Assembly: GCA_017527905.1 (NCBI GenBank)
Contig: JAFXPK010000032.1
Coordinates: 1 to 64,000 of the forward strand
Length of the DNA: 64,000 nucleotides
Origin: Paludibacteraceae bacterium
GTDB taxonomy: Bacteria > Bacteroidota > Bacteroidia > Bacteroidales > Paludibacteraceae
Direction: 5' to 3'
In this document: positions 7,161-16,503 of the stretch, piece by piece
How the letters are laid out: every line of letters starts with the position of its first letter
Position numbering within the stretch: position 1 is the first letter of the stretch
Translations under genes and position numbers: made by a program
The notes under the pieces: generated by a model
Seen by the model: only the letters and a program-made list of their open reading frames with translations
What the model was told of the DNA's origin: nothing
The model's database searches: none

Positions 7161-9056
7161 TTGGAATCATTGTTAGATAAGATAGATACTCCGTCCGATC
7201 TGAAGAAGTTGGACGAGTCCCAGTTACCTCAGGTGTGTGACGAGTTGCGCCGTTTCATCATCGACGAGCTCTCGCATAATCCGGGACACCTGGCTTCGAG
7301 CCTTGGCGTCGTGGAGTTGACGGTCGCATTGCATTACGTGTATGACGTGCCGGAGGATAAGATTGTCTGGGACGTGGGTCACCAGGCTTACGGACATAAG
7401 ATCCTCACAGGGCGTAGAACCCGCTTCTCCACCAACCGTCAGTTCGGTGGTATCAGTGGTTTCCCTAACCCTCACGAGAGCGAGTACGACTCCTTCGTGG
7501 CGGGCCATGCCTCCAACTCCATCTCGGCTGCCTTGGGTATCTCCATCGCTGACGATAAGCTGGGCAAGCACCAAGCCCATACGGTGGCTGTCATCGGTGA
7601 CGCCGCCATGTCGGGCGGTCTGGCTTTCGAGGGACTGAACAACGCCTCCGCCTATCCTAACAATCTATTGGTCGTGCTCAACGACAACCACATGGCCATC
7701 GATGCGCCGGTGGGGGGTATGAGCGAGTACCTCGTGCGTCTGACCACCTCCGCCACCTACAACAAATGGCGCTATAAGCTCTACCGTTTCTTCGCGAAAC
7801 TGGGATGGGTGAAGGAGGACGAGAAGGCGAAGCATATCCGTTTCCACAACTCGGTCAAGGCGGCCATCGCCAATGAACATAACCTTTTCGAGGTGCTCAA
7901 CCTCCGATACTTCGGTCCGGTGGACGGCCACGACGTGGTCAGCCTCGTGAAGATCCTTCGTTCGATCAAGGATTACAAGGGGCCGAAGGTGCTGCATATC
8001 AAGACGAAAAAAGGCAAGGGCTTCAAGCCTGCGGAGGAAGCCGCCGCGATCTGGCATGCGCCGGGCAAATTCAACAAGGAGACGGGCGAGCGGGTCGTGG
8101 CACCTATCACGAAGGATACGCCGCCCCTGTTCCAGGACGTGTTCGGACATACCTTGGTCGAATTGGCGCGCATGAACGATAAGGTGGTGGGCATCACCCC
8201 AGCCATGCCTTCGGGCTGTTCCATGTCCTTCCTGATGCATGAGATGCCCGACCGTGTCTTCGACGTGGGTATCGCGGAGGGCCATGCGGTCACCTTCTCC
8301 GCCGGCTTGGCGAAGGAGGGCATGATGCCTTTCTGTAACATATATTCCTCCTTCATGCAACGCGCGTATGACAACGTGATCCATGATGTCTGCCTGCAGA
8401 ATCTGGACATGGTCATGTGCCTGGACCGTGCGGGATTGGTCGGCTCTGACGGTGCGACCCACCACGGAGCGTTCGATCTGGCGGCCTTCCGTTGCGTGCC
8501 GAACCTCACGATCGCTTCTCCGATGAATGTGATCGAGCTTCGTAACCTGATGTACACGGCCTCCTTGCCGGGTCACGGACCTTTCATGATCCGCTACCCG
8601 CGTGGCAAGGGCGTCTTGTTGGATTGGCACAAGGAGATGGAGGAGATGCCGGTGGGCAAGGGCGTTTGCCTGAAGAAGGGGACCTCTTCGCTTGCGGTCC
8701 TCTCGCTCGGTCCGTTGGGCCATGCGGCGGCAAAGGCGATCGCCAAGGCGGAGGAGAACGGCATGAGCGTTTCGCACTATAACATGCTCTTCCTGAAACC
8801 GTTGGACGAAGAGTTGTTGAATGAGGTCGCCAAGACATACCAATCCGTCATCACGGTCGAGGATGGTGTCGTGTCGGGTGGATTCGGCTCCGCCGTGTTG
8901 GAGTACTTCGCAGACCATGACGTGGCGATGCATGTGAAGCGCATCGGTATTCCGAATATCTTCGCCACCCATGGCACACAAGAAGAGTTGTATCATTACT
9001 ATGGGATGGACGCTGACGGTATCTACGCCGCCATCGAGTCTGTCCTGAAAAAATAA
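7161..9056 (+). CDS. dxs: 1-deoxy-D-xylulose-5-phosphate synthase
   Basis: 631-residue thiamine-diphosphate enzyme that condenses pyruvate and glyceraldehyde 3-phosphate, the first step of the MEP isoprenoid pathway (also feeding thiamine and pyridoxal synthesis). Key motifs: [10 protein letters not shown] near residue 70 (active-site His), the ThDP/Mg motif GDAAMSGG...LNDN at about 146-177, and the catalytic-glutamate region [18 protein letters not shown] near 370. The start is TTG at 7161: an in-frame stop lies 12 nt upstream, and the DXS-typical N-terminus [14 protein letters not shown] follows at once, so no ATG fits. The next gene starts 9 nt downstream. Confidence 0.97.
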   Translation: MESLLDKIDTPSDLKKLDESQLPQVCDELRRFIIDELSHNPGHLASSLGVVELTVALHYVYDVPEDKIVWDVGHQAYGHKILTGRRTRFSTNRQFGGISGFPNPHESEYDSFVAGHASNSISAALGISIADDKLGKHQAHTVAVIGDAAMSGGLAFEGLNNASAYPNNLLVVLNDNHMAIDAPVGGMSEYLVRLTTSATYNKWRYKLYRFFAKLGWVKEDEKAKHIRFHNSVKAAIANEHNLFEVLNLRYFGPVDGHDVVSLVKILRSIKDYKGPKVLHIKTKKGKGFKPAEEAAAIWHAPGKFNKETGERVVAPITKDTPPLFQDVFGHTLVELARMNDKVVGITPAMPSGCSMSFLMHEMPDRVFDVGIAEGHAVTFSAGLAKEGMMPFCNIYSSFMQRAYDNVIHDVCLQNLDMVMCLDRAGLVGSDGATHHGAFDLAAFRCVPNLTIASPMNVIELRNLMYTASLPGHGPFMIRYPRGKGVLLDWHKEMEEMPVGKGVCLKKGTSSLAVLSLGPLGHAAAKAIAKAEENGMSVSHYNMLFLKPLDEELLNEVAKTYQSVITVEDGVVSGGFGSAVLEYFADHDVAMHVKRIGIPNIFATHGTQEELYHYYGMDADGIYAAIESVLKK

Positions 9057-9065
9057 GGGAAGTCT

Positions 9066-9839
9066 ATGGACGAAAAGAAAGCATTTAAGATCTTGGCGTG
9101 CGTCGCAGGTGCAGCTGTGGTTGCCTATGTGCTGCTCATCACGGTTTTTTCAGAGACGTGGGACTATTGGGCCGCCATCCATAAAAACACGGTTCGAGGA
9201 TACGTGGAGTACCGGGAGAAGTATCCGCAAAGCAAGTACATGGAGGGTTTGAACGAGCGGAAGAGCTTGTTGGAAGAACCTTATTTCAAGGATCGTAGGA
9301 AGACGAATACGGTGGAGGCCTACGACGAGTACCTCTTTGCCTTCCCGCATGACAAATACACGGCTGAGGCCACCCGCCTGCGGGATAGTATCGTATATTG
9401 GCAGAGCGAGGTGGAGAAGTATGGCAAGAACTCGCTGGAACAGGGTAGTATGCCTTACCAGGATCAATATGGATTGCCTAAGAAGCCACGCAAAGACTCC
9501 AATTCGGACATTGTGGTGGTGGCGCCCATCTCGTTCGATGTAGTCGCCTTCATCAAGGAAAAGGATGAGAACGGCAAGGTGGTGAGCCATGCCTACATCA
9601 AGGCGGACAGCACCTATACCTTCCGCATCGACAATGGATCCTATCAGGCGTTTTTCTACATTGGTAGGGGATGGCATCCAGAGAAGACGATGCCGACAGG
9701 ACTGAAGGGCGGTTTCCTGCTCTTCGAGACCTATTCCAAGGATGATCCGGTCACGCTCACGGACGAGGTCATCACCTATCGATTGAGTATGCGTCAGAAG
9801 AAATACAGTACGAGGAGGGAAGTGTTCGGAGCGGATTAA
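9066..9839 (+). CDS. Membrane-anchored protein of unknown function
   Basis: 257 residues. One N-terminal membrane anchor (about residues 9-29, ILACVAGAAVVAYVLLITVF) leaves the rest outside the cytoplasmic membrane. Residues 45-115 hold two imperfect copies of a helical motif of the form YxEYxxxFPxxKYxxEAxxLR, reminiscent of TPR-like pairs. The C-terminal half (about 145-257) looks like a beta-rich domain. It starts 9 nt after dxs and ends 14 nt from a convergent gene, so it is probably co-transcribed with dxs. I do not recognise the family. Confidence 0.8.
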   Translation: MDEKKAFKILACVAGAAVVAYVLLITVFSETWDYWAAIHKNTVRGYVEYREKYPQSKYMEGLNERKSLLEEPYFKDRRKTNTVEAYDEYLFAFPHDKYTAEATRLRDSIVYWQSEVEKYGKNSLEQGSMPYQDQYGLPKKPRKDSNSDIVVVAPISFDVVAFIKEKDENGKVVSHAYIKADSTYTFRIDNGSYQAFFYIGRGWHPEKTMPTGLKGGFLLFETYSKDDPVTLTDEVITYRLSMRQKKYSTRREVFGAD

Positions 9840-9853
9840 TCCTTTCTTCGGAG

Positions 9854-11314
9854 TTATTCCTCTCCTCCCTTCAGTTTCAGTTCCGTACGGTTATTCAGTT
9901 CCCTACCTGCCTTTGTGTTGTTGGAGGCTATAGGTTGTGTTAGTCCTTGGCTGGCGCATTCCATCCGATCTTCAGGTATGCCTTTGCGTATCAGCGCTTG
10001 TTTGAATGCTTCGGCCCGTTTCTGGCCAATCGTGAAGCTTTTATCCTCCTTTATCGTATTATCTGTGTGTCCGATGATGAGGACGTTGACGTCCGGGTTC
10101 TTGGCCAAGTAGGTGTAGATCACGTCGAAGGAACGTTCGATCTCCTCCGGGAAGGTCGGGATGCTGTTCGGGTAGGCGTAGTTGGCCTCGTCCGCGATTC
10201 GTTTGAGTGCGAAGACGGCCTCTTTCTTCTCCCTCACGGCAGCCAAGCGGAGAGCCTCGATACGGGTTCTTTCCTTCTCCATCAGTTGGTCGTTCTCCTC
10301 CTCCCTACGGATGCGTTCCCTTTGTTCTTGCAGTTTGCGTTCCCTCTTCAGTTTCTCGGCGGCTGCGGCGATTTCTTTCTGCCTTTCCCTTTCTATCCTT
10401 CTGTTCTCGACGATTTGTTCAGCCTCCTTTTCCCTCTTCTTGTCTTTGAGGTTAAAGCGCAGACCAAGCTTCACACCCGTTTTGAGGGGGTGTACGTCTT
10501 TGACTTGTTTGCTTCCGAAAGCACCGATGTATTTTTCTCCGTCATAGATGTTCTTCTCTTGCGGAATGATCGCGTTGGTGATTCCGTAGTGGGCGTAGGC
10601 CCCCAAGTAGAAGGCGGTCTTTTTCCCTACCGAGTAGTTGAACCCCAGTTCGAAGTGGGCGCCCAGACAGGTCGCCATGTTGATGATTTCGTCGGATTGG
10701 TTGGCCTGCTCGGTCTTGAATCCGTGGTTGATGAGGTCTTCGTATTCCACGTTGGTCGATTCGAACCATCCTGACGTGGTGAAGGTGCCGCTTTGTGCGG
10801 TATACTCTTTGATTACAGGGATGGAGAGTGTCGCTCCCATGCCTAGGAGGAATCCCCACCTGTCGCTAAAGTTCTTTGTGCATTGGATGGAGAAGGGCAC
10901 CTCGACGGAGAGGATGTCTTGCCGTTCCTTCCAATCCTTGAATTGGGTGTTGAGGGTATAGTTGAGGTTGTTGTCGTCGTGGATGAATGTTTGCGAGTAG
11001 CTATGGTTGAAGATCGTCTCGCCTCGGTATGAGCATACCTGCGCACCGATACCTATACCCCAGTGCCTTGGAATAAACATATACTTCAATTCCATCAAGC
11101 CGCCAGTTCCCCGTTGTGCTTCCCCGCCTTCCGCCTCTAGCCGGAAGGAGTGCCATCCACCTCCGAGGTTGAGGCATAGGTAATGCCTCGTCCCCAGATA
11201 AGGGACCGAGTCTATGGCGAGCTTGCCGCTGCTCGCATAGGAGAGTGCGGTCAAGCAGGTGAGGATGAAGTATATAATCGTTCTTTTCATTGCTTCCTTG
11301 TCTGTATGTTTCAA
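9854..11314 (-). CDS. OmpA-family outer membrane protein with coiled-coil linker
   Basis: 486 residues. Signal peptide at 1-27 (TIIYFILTCLTALSYASS); outer-membrane beta-barrel-like region to about 285; a long charged coiled coil at about 290-365 rich in KREKE and RIEREREK; then a C-terminal OmpA domain binding peptidoglycan (VLIIGHTDN, GQKRAEAFKQAL, ASQGLTQPIASN, NRTELKL). The coiled coil probably spans part of the periplasm. It lies 15 nt downstream of the 1,012-residue secreted protein and is likely co-transcribed with it, suggesting the OmpA protein helps display or anchor that product. That role is inference. Confidence 0.88.
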   Translation of the reverse strand: MKHTDKEAMKRTIIYFILTCLTALSYASSGKLAIDSVPYLGTRHYLCLNLGGGWHSFRLEAEGGEAQRGTGGLMELKYMFIPRHWGIGIGAQVCSYRGETIFNHSYSQTFIHDDNNLNYTLNTQFKDWKERQDILSVEVPFSIQCTKNFSDRWGFLLGMGATLSIPVIKEYTAQSGTFTTSGWFESTNVEYEDLINHGFKTEQANQSDEIINMATCLGAHFELGFNYSVGKKTAFYLGAYAHYGITNAIIPQEKNIYDGEKYIGAFGSKQVKDVHPLKTGVKLGLRFNLKDKKREKEAEQIVENRRIERERQKEIAAAAEKLKRERKLQEQRERIRREEENDQLMEKERTRIEALRLAAVREKKEAVFALKRIADEANYAYPNSIPTFPEEIERSFDVIYTYLAKNPDVNVLIIGHTDNTIKEDKSFTIGQKRAEAFKQALIRKGIPEDRMECASQGLTQPIASNNTKAGRELNNRTELKLKGGEE

Positions 11315-11329
11315 CCAGCGTGTGTCCCG

Positions 11330-14300
11330 CTATTCCTTGATCACCTTCAGGCTTATACCATCCACATTGATGATGTAGTTGCCCGCCGGCATAAGGCTGG
11401 TGTTCAAATCTATTTTATTCCCCGTGAATCGTTCCGTGATGACGGTGGACCCGAGTTGGTTGATGATGGAGAGCGTGTGTTGGGTCTCCTCGAAGTTGAT
11501 GAGCGTTACGGTTGCCCCCTCTTTTATAGGGTTTTGTGAAACCGATATGCTACGGGCTCCTTTGACGATCTTGTCCCATACGCTTCTGCTGCAGGTGCGG
11601 ACTTCCGAGTCCGTCCCCACGTTGACCCTTACGTAGTAGCTTCCTGTGAGGCCACCCAACTCCTGGTAGTAAGGTCTGGTCGCTCCGTCGATCATCTCCC
11701 CGTTGTGGTACCATTGGTATGAGTGGAACTGGTTCGTGCGGTTGTCTATGCTGACAACGTCCTCGAAGATCGCCAATATGTAGGTTTTGCTCAGGTTCAC
11801 GTTGAATTTGACAGGGTAGGCTTGGGTAGCCGTCATGTTCCCGTTGCGGAAATAGACGTTGGCGCTGTACTCGCCTGGCAGGCATTCGTCAGGGGTCAAT
11901 ATGTTGATCCTTGAGTCGGCGGACACCGGCGTCCAGTCTATGTCTTCGAATCCCTGTTTCTTGGCATCCTCGCTGAAATCCATTTTGTAATCGATAGGAA
12001 CGCCTTGGAGCACCGTGTAGCTGATAGGCTCTTCGCTGCCTGGACAATATCCTTCGTTCTTGACGTAGAAGATGGAACCGTCCGCATATTCCCGCATGAT
12101 TATGTCTTTGTAAAGCTTATCCACCAATTCATACTCCTTCTTGTCGCAGTTGTGGCAAGTGTACATCTTCTTGCCCATGTTTTCTGTCGTAGGGACGATG
12201 ACGAACACACCCTCGTCCCAATCATGTCCGGTGGCTGGTATCATGACGGACGATCTCCATAAATCCTCTTGACAGTTCAGGCATTTTATGACGTACGTGG
12301 TGACGCCAGGCTCGGTGCAGGAGGCTGGAATTTCCCGGTCTACGAGTGTGTCGCTGGCTTGGTGGCCAGTGGCTGGGATGCTTGTGCTCTCGATTTTCTC
12401 GCTGCATCGGGTACAGTGCTTGGATTTCTTCCCCTCCTTTGTGCAGGTGGCGGCGATGTCCACCGTATATTTCGTGGAGAAGTCATGCCCCAGTTTGTCT
12501 GTCGCCTGAGTCCTTGTCTGTTGGCAATTCTCATGGATGCAAGAGTAGCTGACGATGCCGGACGTGGTGCAGGTGGCGGCGATTACAGTCTTCGGGTCTC
12601 CCCAAGAGTGTCCTTCCGCAGGAATGAATGTGCTGTTGATCGTTTCGCTGCATCTTGAGCAGTGCTGGGATTGTCTGCCGGACCTGACACAAGTGGCGGG
12701 CAGGTCTACGGTGTATTCCTGGCTGAAGTCATGTCCCAGCGGCTCGATTGACTCTGTTAGCGTCGAATCGCAGTTCTCTCTTGTGCAGAGATGGAATAGG
12801 GCACCTTTCCCCGTGCAGGTGGCCTCTTTGGATACGATGCCTTCGTCCCAGGCGTGACCCAATGCCGGGACGACCGTCGTGTCGATCGCTCCGCAGCCGT
12901 AGGAGGTGCAGGTGCGCAGGAACATTCCGTCCGTCTCGCAGGTAGGGGAAACGGTGGTGTCGCCCTGGCCCCATTTGTGGCCTCGCGCGGGTATCTCCGT
13001 GATGTTATCCACCTCTCTGCAACGGGAGCAGTGCCAAGACTTGCTGCCGGGTTCCGTGCAGGTCGGGAATTTATCTGTTATGAAATCCTCTATGAAATCG
13101 TGTCCGAGCGGTTCGATTTCCTCCTCTTTGGTTCCTTTGCAGGATTTCACCGTGCAACGGAACAGCCTGATTCCTGCCGTCACGCAGGTCGCTTTTTTCT
13201 CTATTTCGCCGTTGTTCCAGCTATGGCCGAGGGCAGGTATCGCCCTGATGTCCGTCTTCTCATCGCACATGGTGCAATGTCTGGACTCCTGACCGTCCTG
13301 GTCGCAGGAGGCAGGGAAATCCACGGTGTATTCATCTTCGAAGATGTGGTCCTCCAGGCCTGTCTCTTCCGTCCAATACGCTTGGCATGGATAGTTGGTG
13401 CAGTAGTGGGTCAGTTCTCCGTTTTCCGTGCAAGTCGGGTATTTGGTGATGATGCCATCGCTCCAAGTGTGACCCGTGGCGGGGATGAGTGTGTTCTCGA
13501 TTTTCTGGTTGCATCTTGTGCAGTGCCTTGATTTTGTGCCGGCCCGCTCGCAGGAAGCGGGCACGTCTATGATGAACTCCTCTGGGAAAACATGTCCCAA
13601 GGCGGTGTCCGTGACATGGATGCGTAGGCATTCCGCTCCGCACTTCTCGAATAGGCAGTAGTATACTTCGTCGTGGGAGCCCTCCAGGTTGCAGGTGGAA
13701 GGAACTTGGTTCTCGATTATGATATTTTCCCCCTTCTCGAAATGGTGGCCCTCTATCGTGAAGGTGCCGGCGGATGTGATGAGTTGGTAGTTAGGGTTGA
13801 GGCCATCCTCGAGGACGGATATAGGGTATGTGCCGACCTCTTCTCCCTCTTCCCTGGCTACGGATATTCCCAGAAGGGAATCCCCCTCCACGAGGCCTTC
13901 CACGGTGTAGGATAGGGTAGGGTCTGCCAGCCCGATGTGTTTGGATGTGTCCGTAGGCTTCACGTGCACATCTTTCTTTGTGATTGTCCAGCTCTTGCTT
14001 ATGCTGAATGGGTTTTCCTCCGTGCCGGATATTTCTATGACGTAGTTATCCGCATCTTTCGCGCTCCGTGTGCCGCTTACCGTGTAGTCCACGCCTTCGG
14101 TGAACGTTTTGTCACCCTTGATGGTGATGGATGGAGAGTGGAGTTCTCCGTCGTAGGTGTACGATGATTGGTCGAGGTCGATCATCTCTTCCGAGAGGAT
14201 GGTGTCGGATTCGTTGTATGATGGTTCCGCCAACGGTTGTTGGTCGGCGACGGTTCCCAAGGAGTCAAAGTCGGTGCTCGCCTCCTGGGCAGAGGCGACA

Positions 14301-14368
14301 TCTACGGTTATCACCGTAAGGAACAGCGATATGAACACCGATGCTATTTTATCAGTCGAGATTTTCAT
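11330..14368 (-). CDS. Secreted protein with MBG-like domains, Cys-rich tandem repeats and a T9SS sorting tail
   Basis: 1,012 residues. Signal peptide at 1-27. Residues 60-210 look like two MBG-type beta domains (YTYDGELHSPSITIKG; ADPTLSYTVEGLVEGDSL). About 210-745 hold some 12-13 tandem repeats of about 41 residues of the form PASC-x4-G-x4-HC-x2-C-x8-IPATGH. Two subtypes largely alternate, one with CxxC and one with Cx4C spacing of the last cysteines, so the cysteines may form a disulphide ladder or bind metal. The tail (about 940-1012: SVSQNPIKEGATVTLINF, MPAGNYIINVDG) is a type A T9SS sorting domain. A TATATTTG promoter element at 14545-14552 gives a leader of about 170 nt. Family beyond these domains unknown. 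Confidence 0.88.
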   Translation of the reverse strand: MKISTDKIASVFISLFLTVITVDVASAQEASTDFDSLGTVADQQPLAEPSYNESDTILSEEMIDLDQSSYTYDGELHSPSITIKGDKTFTEGVDYTVSGTRSAKDADNYVIEISGTEENPFSISKSWTITKKDVHVKPTDTSKHIGLADPTLSYTVEGLVEGDSLLGISVAREEGEEVGTYPISVLEDGLNPNYQLITSAGTFTIEGHHFEKGENIIIENQVPSTCNLEGSHDEVYYCLFEKCGAECLRIHVTDTALGHVFPEEFIIDVPASCERAGTKSRHCTRCNQKIENTLIPATGHTWSDGIITKYPTCTENGELTHYCTNYPCQAYWTEETGLEDHIFEDEYTVDFPASCDQDGQESRHCTMCDEKTDIRAIPALGHSWNNGEIEKKATCVTAGIRLFRCTVKSCKGTKEEEIEPLGHDFIEDFITDKFPTCTEPGSKSWHCSRCREVDNITEIPARGHKWGQGDTTVSPTCETDGMFLRTCTSYGCGAIDTTVVPALGHAWDEGIVSKEATCTGKGALFHLCTRENCDSTLTESIEPLGHDFSQEYTVDLPATCVRSGRQSQHCSRCSETINSTFIPAEGHSWGDPKTVIAATCTTSGIVSYSCIHENCQQTRTQATDKLGHDFSTKYTVDIAATCTKEGKKSKHCTRCSEKIESTSIPATGHQASDTLVDREIPASCTEPGVTTYVIKCLNCQEDLWRSSVMIPATGHDWDEGVFVIVPTTENMGKKMYTCHNCDKKEYELVDKLYKDIIMREYADGSIFYVKNEGYCPGSEEPISYTVLQGVPIDYKMDFSEDAKKQGFEDIDWTPVSADSRINILTPDECLPGEYSANVYFRNGNMTATQAYPVKFNVNLSKTYILAIFEDVVSIDNRTNQFHSYQWYHNGEMIDGATRPYYQELGGLTGSYYVRVNVGTDSEVRTCSRSVWDKIVKGARSISVSQNPIKEGATVTLINFEETQHTLSIINQLGSTVITERFTGNKIDLNTSLMPAGNYIINVDGISLKVIKE

Positions 14369-14787
14369 GACTCCTTCCTTTCTGTAAACATACCATCACT
14401 CATATACCTTGGCATTGTCATATACATTGGCTTCTGTAGAAGTTCGTTTGTCCCTCTGAGGGGTATGAGGCCTGACTCATGGTGCCCTGCGCTCGGGATT
14501 TGTCTCCTCCTATTTGTAGCGACTAATTTTTCTCGTATATATAACAAATATACTATATCTGTCGGATAATATGAAATTTGAAATGTGTGTTTGTATTGAA
14601 TTTAGTCAATATTAAAGCGTATTTTATGGATGTAATTTATAACATTTGACTTGCTTGCTGGAGAGGGTATGGGGGTGGGATGGTTAGGCTGGCAGGAGAC
14701 AGACCGCCCGCCGGCTTCATTTCAGGCGCAGGGAAGGCTCCCGATCGTCTTGTGGGGCTAGAATCCATGGGGATGATTCTCCAAAGA
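14369..14787. other. Gene-free interval: long leader and promoter of the Cys-repeat gene
   Basis: About 420 bp without a convincing ORF on either strand. The part nearest the 1,012-residue gene is its untranslated leader (about 14369-14538), following the minus-strand -7 element TATATTTG at 14545-14552. The leader has a short complementary pair near 14445-14465 (CCTCAtacccctcaGAGG) but matches no riboswitch I know. From 14585 to 14787 I see nothing definable. Confidence 0.5.
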
Positions 14788-14820
14788 GAGAGGGCGTACA
14801 AATCGCTTGTACGCCCTCTC
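14788..14820 (-). terminator. Hairpin terminator downstream of the TSP3-OmpA gene
   Basis: A perfect 14-bp stem (14788-14801 with 14807-14820) and a 5-nt loop, 21 nt after the stop of the OmpA gene. The T-tract after it is weak (TCTTTGG), so termination may be partial or the hairpin may protect the 3' end. Confidence 0.7.
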
Positions 14821-14841
14821 GAAAGAATAGTATTAGATTTA

Positions 14842-16341
14842 TTATTTCTCGAATCTAACTTTGAACTCAACGCGGCGGTTCTTAGCGCGACCAGCCTTCG
14901 TCTTGTTGTCGGCTACTGGTTGGTCTTGTCCGAATCCTGCAGAGCTCAAACGGCTAGCGTCTACGCCCTTGCTCTCCAAGTAAGCCTTGACAGCAGCGGC
15001 GCGATCCTCAGAAAGTTTCTGGTTCTTCTCAGCGTTTCCTACGTTGTCGGTGTGACCGTTGATGGAAAGCTTGTAAGAAGGATTCTCCTTCATGATCTTA
15101 ACGACGTCGTCCAAAATCTTGTTAGAAGACTTCTTGATCTTAGCAGAACCAGTCTCGAATTCGATACCGTTCAAAGCCTTCTCGAATACTTTCTTAACCT
15201 CTTCCTTGATTTCAGGACAACCCTTGTTCTCCTTAACACCTGCTACCTCAGGACAAACATCCTCGTAGTCAGCGACACCGTCACCGTCGGTATCCTTAGG
15301 GCAACCCTTCTCGTCAACTGTACCGTTGGCCAAGTTAGCGCCTGCAGGAGTGTTCTCGCACTCGTCTTTGTAATCAGGCACACCGTCGCCGTCAGAATCC
15401 TTAGGGCAACCGTTCTCGTCTACGCCCTTAGCGATTTCCTCAGCGGTGTTCTCAGGACATTTATCCTTGAAGTCAGCAACACCATCCTTGTCGGTATCCT
15501 TAGGACAACCATTCTCGTCGATACCCTCAGAAACCTCCTCCAAGGTGTTGTTAGGACATTTATCCAAATAGTCAGGCACACCATCCTTATCGGAATCCTT
15601 AGGACAACCGTTCTCGTCTACGCCCATAGCGATTTCCTCAGGAGTGTTGTCTGGACATTTATCTTTGCTGTTCTCCACGCCATCGTTATCTCTATCCTTG
15701 TCAAGGGCGAAGCTATACACGATACCCAAGTTGTGCAAGAGGTGTTGATCCGCAAAGTCACCGCATAATCTGTTATCTGGCTTGTCACCGTTTCCGATAG
15801 GGTAGCCATAGGTAGCGAAGTAGCGGATAGCGAATGCCTCGTTGATTCTCAAGTCGCAGCCGAGACCACCGCCCAATGCGAAGCTGACAGCTTTGTTGTC
15901 GTCAGTTGTTGTTTGGTAGCTGTTGTCGTTTTGGTCTAATCCGTAAATTGCTCTTGCTCCCAAAGAAACGAATGCGAATGGGTGTAGAAGGCTCTCTTTG
16001 AATTTATCGCTGTGGAGGAATTTGTACTTTCCTTGAACGGCGCCGAATCCCAAGCCTGCCTTGAACTCACCGTCTGTTGGGTTGAAGTCCCCACCTTTGG
16101 TTCCGTAACGTCCCCACAATGCGTGAACTCCCACGTCAAATTTCTCGTTCATGAAATGTTCGAACGTTAAAGAAGCAGATCCGTAGAAATCGCTTGCTGG
16201 GTGAAAGAAGTGATTGCCCCAATCGTTGGCGGCCTCAACTTTACCTCCATAGAGGCCCACGCTCCATGGCTTTTCCTTGCTTTGCGCCGCAACTGATAGA
16301 GTGGTCAAAGCGGCACAGACGAATACGAAAATTTTTTTCAT
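14842..16341 (-). CDS. OmpA/OprF-like outer membrane protein with thrombospondin type 3 repeats
   Basis: 499 residues. Signal peptide at 1-19; an eight-stranded OmpA-like barrel to about 210; then five calcium-binding thrombospondin type 3 repeats (DxDxDGVxDxxDxCP, about 215-365) each joined by an ENGCPKD-type loop; then an OmpA peptidoglycan-binding domain (about 385-499: FETGSAKI, INGHTDNVG, LSEDRAAAVKAYLESKGV, AKNRRVEFKVR). It should link the outer membrane to peptidoglycan with a calcium-stiffened spacer. A minus-strand -7 element TATATTTG at 16402-16409 gives a leader of about 55 nt, so it has its own promoter. It resembles the major OmpA-type porin of the group. Confidence 0.93.
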   Translation of the reverse strand: MKKIFVFVCAALTTLSVAAQSKEKPWSVGLYGGKVEAANDWGNHFFHPASDFYGSASLTFEHFMNEKFDVGVHALWGRYGTKGGDFNPTDGEFKAGLGFGAVQGKYKFLHSDKFKESLLHPFAFVSLGARAIYGLDQNDNSYQTTTDDNKAVSFALGGGLGCDLRINEAFAIRYFATYGYPIGNGDKPDNRLCGDFADQHLLHNLGIVYSFALDKDRDNDGVENSKDKCPDNTPEEIAMGVDENGCPKDSDKDGVPDYLDKCPNNTLEEVSEGIDENGCPKDTDKDGVADFKDKCPENTAEEIAKGVDENGCPKDSDGDGVPDYKDECENTPAGANLANGTVDEKGCPKDTDGDGVADYEDVCPEVAGVKENKGCPEIKEEVKKVFEKALNGIEFETGSAKIKKSSNKILDDVVKIMKENPSYKLSINGHTDNVGNAEKNQKLSEDRAAAVKAYLESKGVDASRLSSAGFGQDQPVADNKTKAGRAKNRRVEFKVRFEK

Positions 16342-16503
16342 CTTTGAAAAATTAGTTATGTTTTAATAATTTATTTGAATTTTATTTTTAACAACTTTAT
16401 GCAAATATAGTCTAAATTATGTAAATGAAACTAAAATTGGAGGGATATTTTTTTCGCATTCGTCGATTTTGTTACGCTTTTTTCGTGTGTTTCCGCCTTG
16501 TGG

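Noticed and set aside
7665-8996. 443-codon open frame antisense to dxs
   Set aside because: It mirrors the dxs coding frame on the other strand, shows no domain, is rich in His/Arg/Val typical of antisense shadows, and has no promoter.
14369-14538. Riboswitch in the long leader of the Cys-repeat gene
   Set aside because: It has length and some local pairing but no consensus core of any riboswitch I know, and the gene product suggests no ligand.
14680-15768. 362-codon plus-strand frame across the TSP3-OmpA gene
   Set aside because: It exists because of the codon bias of the highly expressed OmpA gene on the other strand; it has no start context or domain.
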